Positions 62,101 to 64,000 of a stretch of 64,000 nucleotides of DNA are shown in pieces (position 1 is the stretch's first letter; the number at the start of each line of letters is the position of its first letter). The notes beneath the pieces are model-generated. The model ran no database searches. It saw only the letters and a list, made by a program, of their open reading frames with translations, and was not told the DNA's origin. The position numbers and the translations under genes were made by a program. The DNA comes from WHSW01 sp963759295 (lineage in GTDB: Bacteria; Actinomycetota; Thermoleophilia; Solirubrobacterales; 70-9). Where the stretch lies: the NCBI GenBank assembly GCA_963759295.1, contig CAVWYT010000011.1:124001-188000 (forward strand). Direction: 5' to 3'.

Positions 62101-63008
62101 TCGCGGACGGCGGCGCGGCCGCCTCCAGCGACGATCTCTTCCGCGCCCCCGAGTTCCTCGCTGCCGAGGGCGCCACGCACACGCTGCGAATCACGGCCGG
62201 CCGGTTCCGGGCGGAGGTGCCGCTGATCGTCCGCGAGCTCGAGGGGTCGGAGCGCGTCGACGCGGTCTCCCCGTACGGTTATCCCGGCGGCAACGTCTCC
62301 GGCGATCGGCCGCCGGACGCCGCGACCGTCGACTGGTCGTCGACCGGCCTGGTCTCGGTCTTCGGGCGCGAGCGCGTGGTCGGCGAGCCCTGGGCCTCGG
62401 GTGCGGTCGAGCGCTCGGCGCTCCAGATCCACGACCCCGCAAGGCCACGCGCGATCCGCGGCCGCCTCGCGGAGCAGATCCGCGCCAACGAACGCCGTGG
62501 ATGGACGGTCGAGAAGGTCGCCGGCCCGGCGTCCTCGGAGGCGCAACGCGATGCCTTCGCGCTCGCCTACGAGCAGACGATGACCCGCACCGGCGCCGGC
62601 GAGCGCTACCTCTTCGGCCGCGACTACCTCGAGGCGGTGCTCTCGTTCGGGTCCAGCTGGCTGCTGATCGCGAGCCGCGAGGGCGTGCCCGCCGCCGCGG
62701 CGATCGCCGGGCGCAGCGATGCGGTCCTCCACTACTTCCTCGGCGGCACCGCGGACTCGGCACTCGAGGACTCGCCGTTCAAGAACGTCGTCGCCGCGAT
62801 GCTCGACCTCGCCGACGAGCTCCAGCTCCCGCTCAACCTCGGCGGTGGGGTCGCCCCGGGCGACGGCCTCGAGCGCTTCAAGCGCGGCTTCGCCAACGCC
62901 GAGCTTCCGTTCCGCACGCACGAGCTGGTCTGTGACCCGGGCGAGTACGGACGCCTCGCGGCCGGCCGAGACGCCGGGACCTTCTTCCCCGCCTACCGGG
63001 CGCCGTAG
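62082..63008 (+). CDS. FemAB-like GNAT-fold transferase
   Basis: 308 residues from a GTG at 62082 that overlaps the upstream gene. The body reads VDAVSPYGYPGGNVSGD near the N-terminus, IRANERRGWTVEKV and YEQTMTRTGAGERYLFGRDY, a pattern of FemAB/Acetyltransf_6 proteins, and LIASREGVPAAAAIAGRSD, YFLGGTADSALEDSPFKNVV and LPLNLGGGVAPGDGLERFK. Such proteins transfer amino acids or acyl groups to lipid-linked or polymer amino sugars. The donor is unknown. It is the last plus-strand gene of the polysaccharide locus. Confidence 0.8.
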   Translation: MGRAELIADGGAAASSDDLFRAPEFLAAEGATHTLRITAGRFRAEVPLIVRELEGSERVDAVSPYGYPGGNVSGDRPPDAATVDWSSTGLVSVFGRERVVGEPWASGAVERSALQIHDPARPRAIRGRLAEQIRANERRGWTVEKVAGPASSEAQRDAFALAYEQTMTRTGAGERYLFGRDYLEAVLSFGSSWLLIASREGVPAAAAIAGRSDAVLHYFLGGTADSALEDSPFKNVVAAMLDLADELQLPLNLGGGVAPGDGLERFKRGFANAELPFRTHELVCDPGEYGRLAAGRDAGTFFPAYRAP

Positions 63009-63018
63009 TCGACGGGCG

Positions 63019-64000
63019 CTACTTCGGGGTGACGCCGCCGCCGTCGTCGGGCGGCGGGGGAGGCTCGCCGCCCGAGGCCTCGATCTTCGCCTGCACTCGC
63101 CGCCGCAGCCTGGTCATCTCGGCCTCGAGGGCGGCGCCGGGGCAGGCCGTGAGCCCGACCGTGCCGTGGCCGATGACCTTGTTGAGGCGCACCCGGCGGC
63201 CCGCCGGGTAGCGGCTCAGGTCGCCGCCGGCGGAGGTCAGCGTCGTCTTGCCGATCGCCTGGAGGCCGTGGACGGCGAGCTTCCATGCGAGCAGGTCGAC
63301 CAGCGCATCCTCGGTCGCCGGGGTGATCGGGGTGGTGGTGTGGGTGCCGATCGAGGCGACGCCCGTCGTCTGAGCGTTGAAACCCTGCGCGTGAGCGCCG
63401 ATGATCGGCTTCTGAAGGCCGCCGGCGCGGCCCGCATAGACGTTGCCGAAGCGGTCGACGAGCGCGTTGTAGCCGATGTCGTTCCAGCCGTTCGCGTTGC
63501 GGTGATAGCGGCAGATGCCGAGCACGATGCCCGGAGCCTCCGCCTCGCTGTACTTGTTCGCGGTCACCGTGTGGTGGACGACGGCGGCCTTCACGACCCC
63601 GCGCCCGGGCCGCTCGCGCGGGCGGCAGCCACCGGTGTCGCGGTTGGCGCCCCAGGCGCTGCGGCTGATGATCGGCGGGCGGGTCGGCAGGGCGTCGGCC
63701 GCCGGGGTGAGCAGCTCCGAGGCGGAGATGAACGCCGAGTTGACCGCCTCGCGCGCTTTGGTCAGCAGCCCGCCGAGCGCGCTCGTGGTCCCGGAGACGT
63801 TGACGTAATGAAGCGTGCCTCGCGGGCGCCAGCCGCGGGTTCGCAGCTGGAGCTCGTCGGCGCCGCCGAAATACACCGGGCTTCCGTCCTCGGTCTCGAT
63901 CCAGTCGCTCCAGTCGCCGGCCTCCTCGCGGGCGCGGATCTCCATCGGTCGCATCTCTCGTGCGAGGCCGACGAGATCGAAGCGCTCCGGCGCCGCGATC
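63019..64000 (-). CDS. PGRP-type N-acetylmuramoyl-L-alanine amidase, N-terminus beyond window
   Basis: The visible part is about 327 residues and is open to the right edge. The N-terminal region (ERFDLVGLAREMRPMEI, then DWSDWIETEDG and LQLRTRGW) is a beta-rich domain common before such amidases. The amidase_2/PGRP domain has ISRSAWGANRDTGGCRPRE, AAVVHHTVTANKYS, CRYHRNANGWNDIGYNALVD, RFGNVYAGRAGG, and GHGTVGLTACPG with the zinc-ligand histidines and cysteine. It cleaves the stem peptide from the glycan. A Pro-rich C-terminus ends it. It is convergent with the FemAB-like gene. Confidence 0.92.
   Translation of the reverse strand, partial: IAAPERFDLVGLAREMRPMEIRAREEAGDWSDWIETEDGSPVYFGGADELQLRTRGWRPRGTLHYVNVSGTTSALGGLLTKAREAVNSAFISASELLTPAADALPTRPPIISRSAWGANRDTGGCRPRERPGRGVVKAAVVHHTVTANKYSEAEAPGIVLGICRYHRNANGWNDIGYNALVDRFGNVYAGRAGGLQKPIIGAHAQGFNAQTTGVASIGTHTTTPITPATEDALVDLLAWKLAVHGLQAIGKTTLTSAGGDLSRYPAGRRVRLNKVIGHGTVGLTACPGAALEAEMTRLRRRVQAKIEASGGEPPPPPDDGGGVTPK

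Noticed and set aside
1..64000. CRISPR arrays, insertion sequences, prophage or integrase genes
   Set aside because: No direct-repeat array, transposase or integrase motifs were seen; gene content and codon use look uniform.

Overview
The window looks like the chromosomal origin-proximal region of a high-G+C, deep-branching actinobacterium (a Thermoleophilia/Solirubrobacterales-type organism is my inference, from a Ser/Thr kinase-FHA-PP2C-RodA-PbpA cluster with a DUF3662 FhaA-like protein, beside a single rpmH-dnaA-dnaN-recF-dciA-gyrB-gyrA block). Genes are densely packed. GTG and TTG starts are common, and ATGA/GTGA/TTGA stop-start overlaps join most operons.

Layout. 1-3.9 kb (minus): tetrapyrrole genes hemL (cut by the edge), a fused siroheme decarboxylase-like AhbA-AhbB protein, hemB, then a universal stress protein. 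3.9-6.0 kb (minus): an ABC-2 exporter. 6.0-11.0 kb: a YmdB-type phosphoesterase, then a minus-strand operon of a small membrane protein, an alkaline-phosphatase-superfamily enzyme, GtrA and a large membrane protein. 11.1-13.5 kb: an aminotransferase coupled to a first D-Ala-D-Ala-ligase-like gene. 13.5-17.2 kb: a bifunctional-nuclease-family protein, a small lipoprotein, tRNA-Ile(GAT), pdxH, and an ECF41 sigma factor with its epimerase partner preceded by a clear ECF41 promoter. 17.2-31.1 kb: the replication core; parB, parA, rsmG, jag, yidC, yidD, rnpA and rpmH read leftward and dnaA, dnaN, recF, dciA, gyrB and gyrA read rightward, with a parS-like site at rnpA/yidD.

31.1-35.3 kb (minus): a flippase-like membrane protein, an HNH endonuclease, pheA and an unknown membrane-anchored protein. 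The only gap over 300 bases (32247-32681) holds a very strong ribosome-binding site, a 14-codon ORF and a hairpin terminator. 35.4-47.0 kb is a cell-wall/division regulation cluster: three Ser/Thr kinases (one with four PASTA repeats), two FHA proteins, a PP2C phosphatase, a RodA/FtsW protein, a class B PBP and a second Ddl. 47.0-50.5 kb: a DsbA-like protein (plus) and a coupled DedA-UppP-PurM operon (minus).

50.5-63 kb is a surface-polysaccharide locus: CapD/FlaA1-type dehydratase, two tandem membrane proteins with LytR C-terminal domains, a FlgD-Ig-like protein, a Wzy-like polymerase, a Wzx-like flippase, three glycosyltransferases, a polyprenyl-phosphate sugar transferase, a GNAT and a FemAB-like transferase. 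A PGRP-type amidase runs off the right edge.

Six otherwise intact genes (dnaA, gyrA, a LytR_C gene, wzx, one GT2, the sugar transferase) carry single-base frameshifts. Because dnaA and gyrA are essential, I read most of these as sequencing or assembly errors and annotate the full genes across them.
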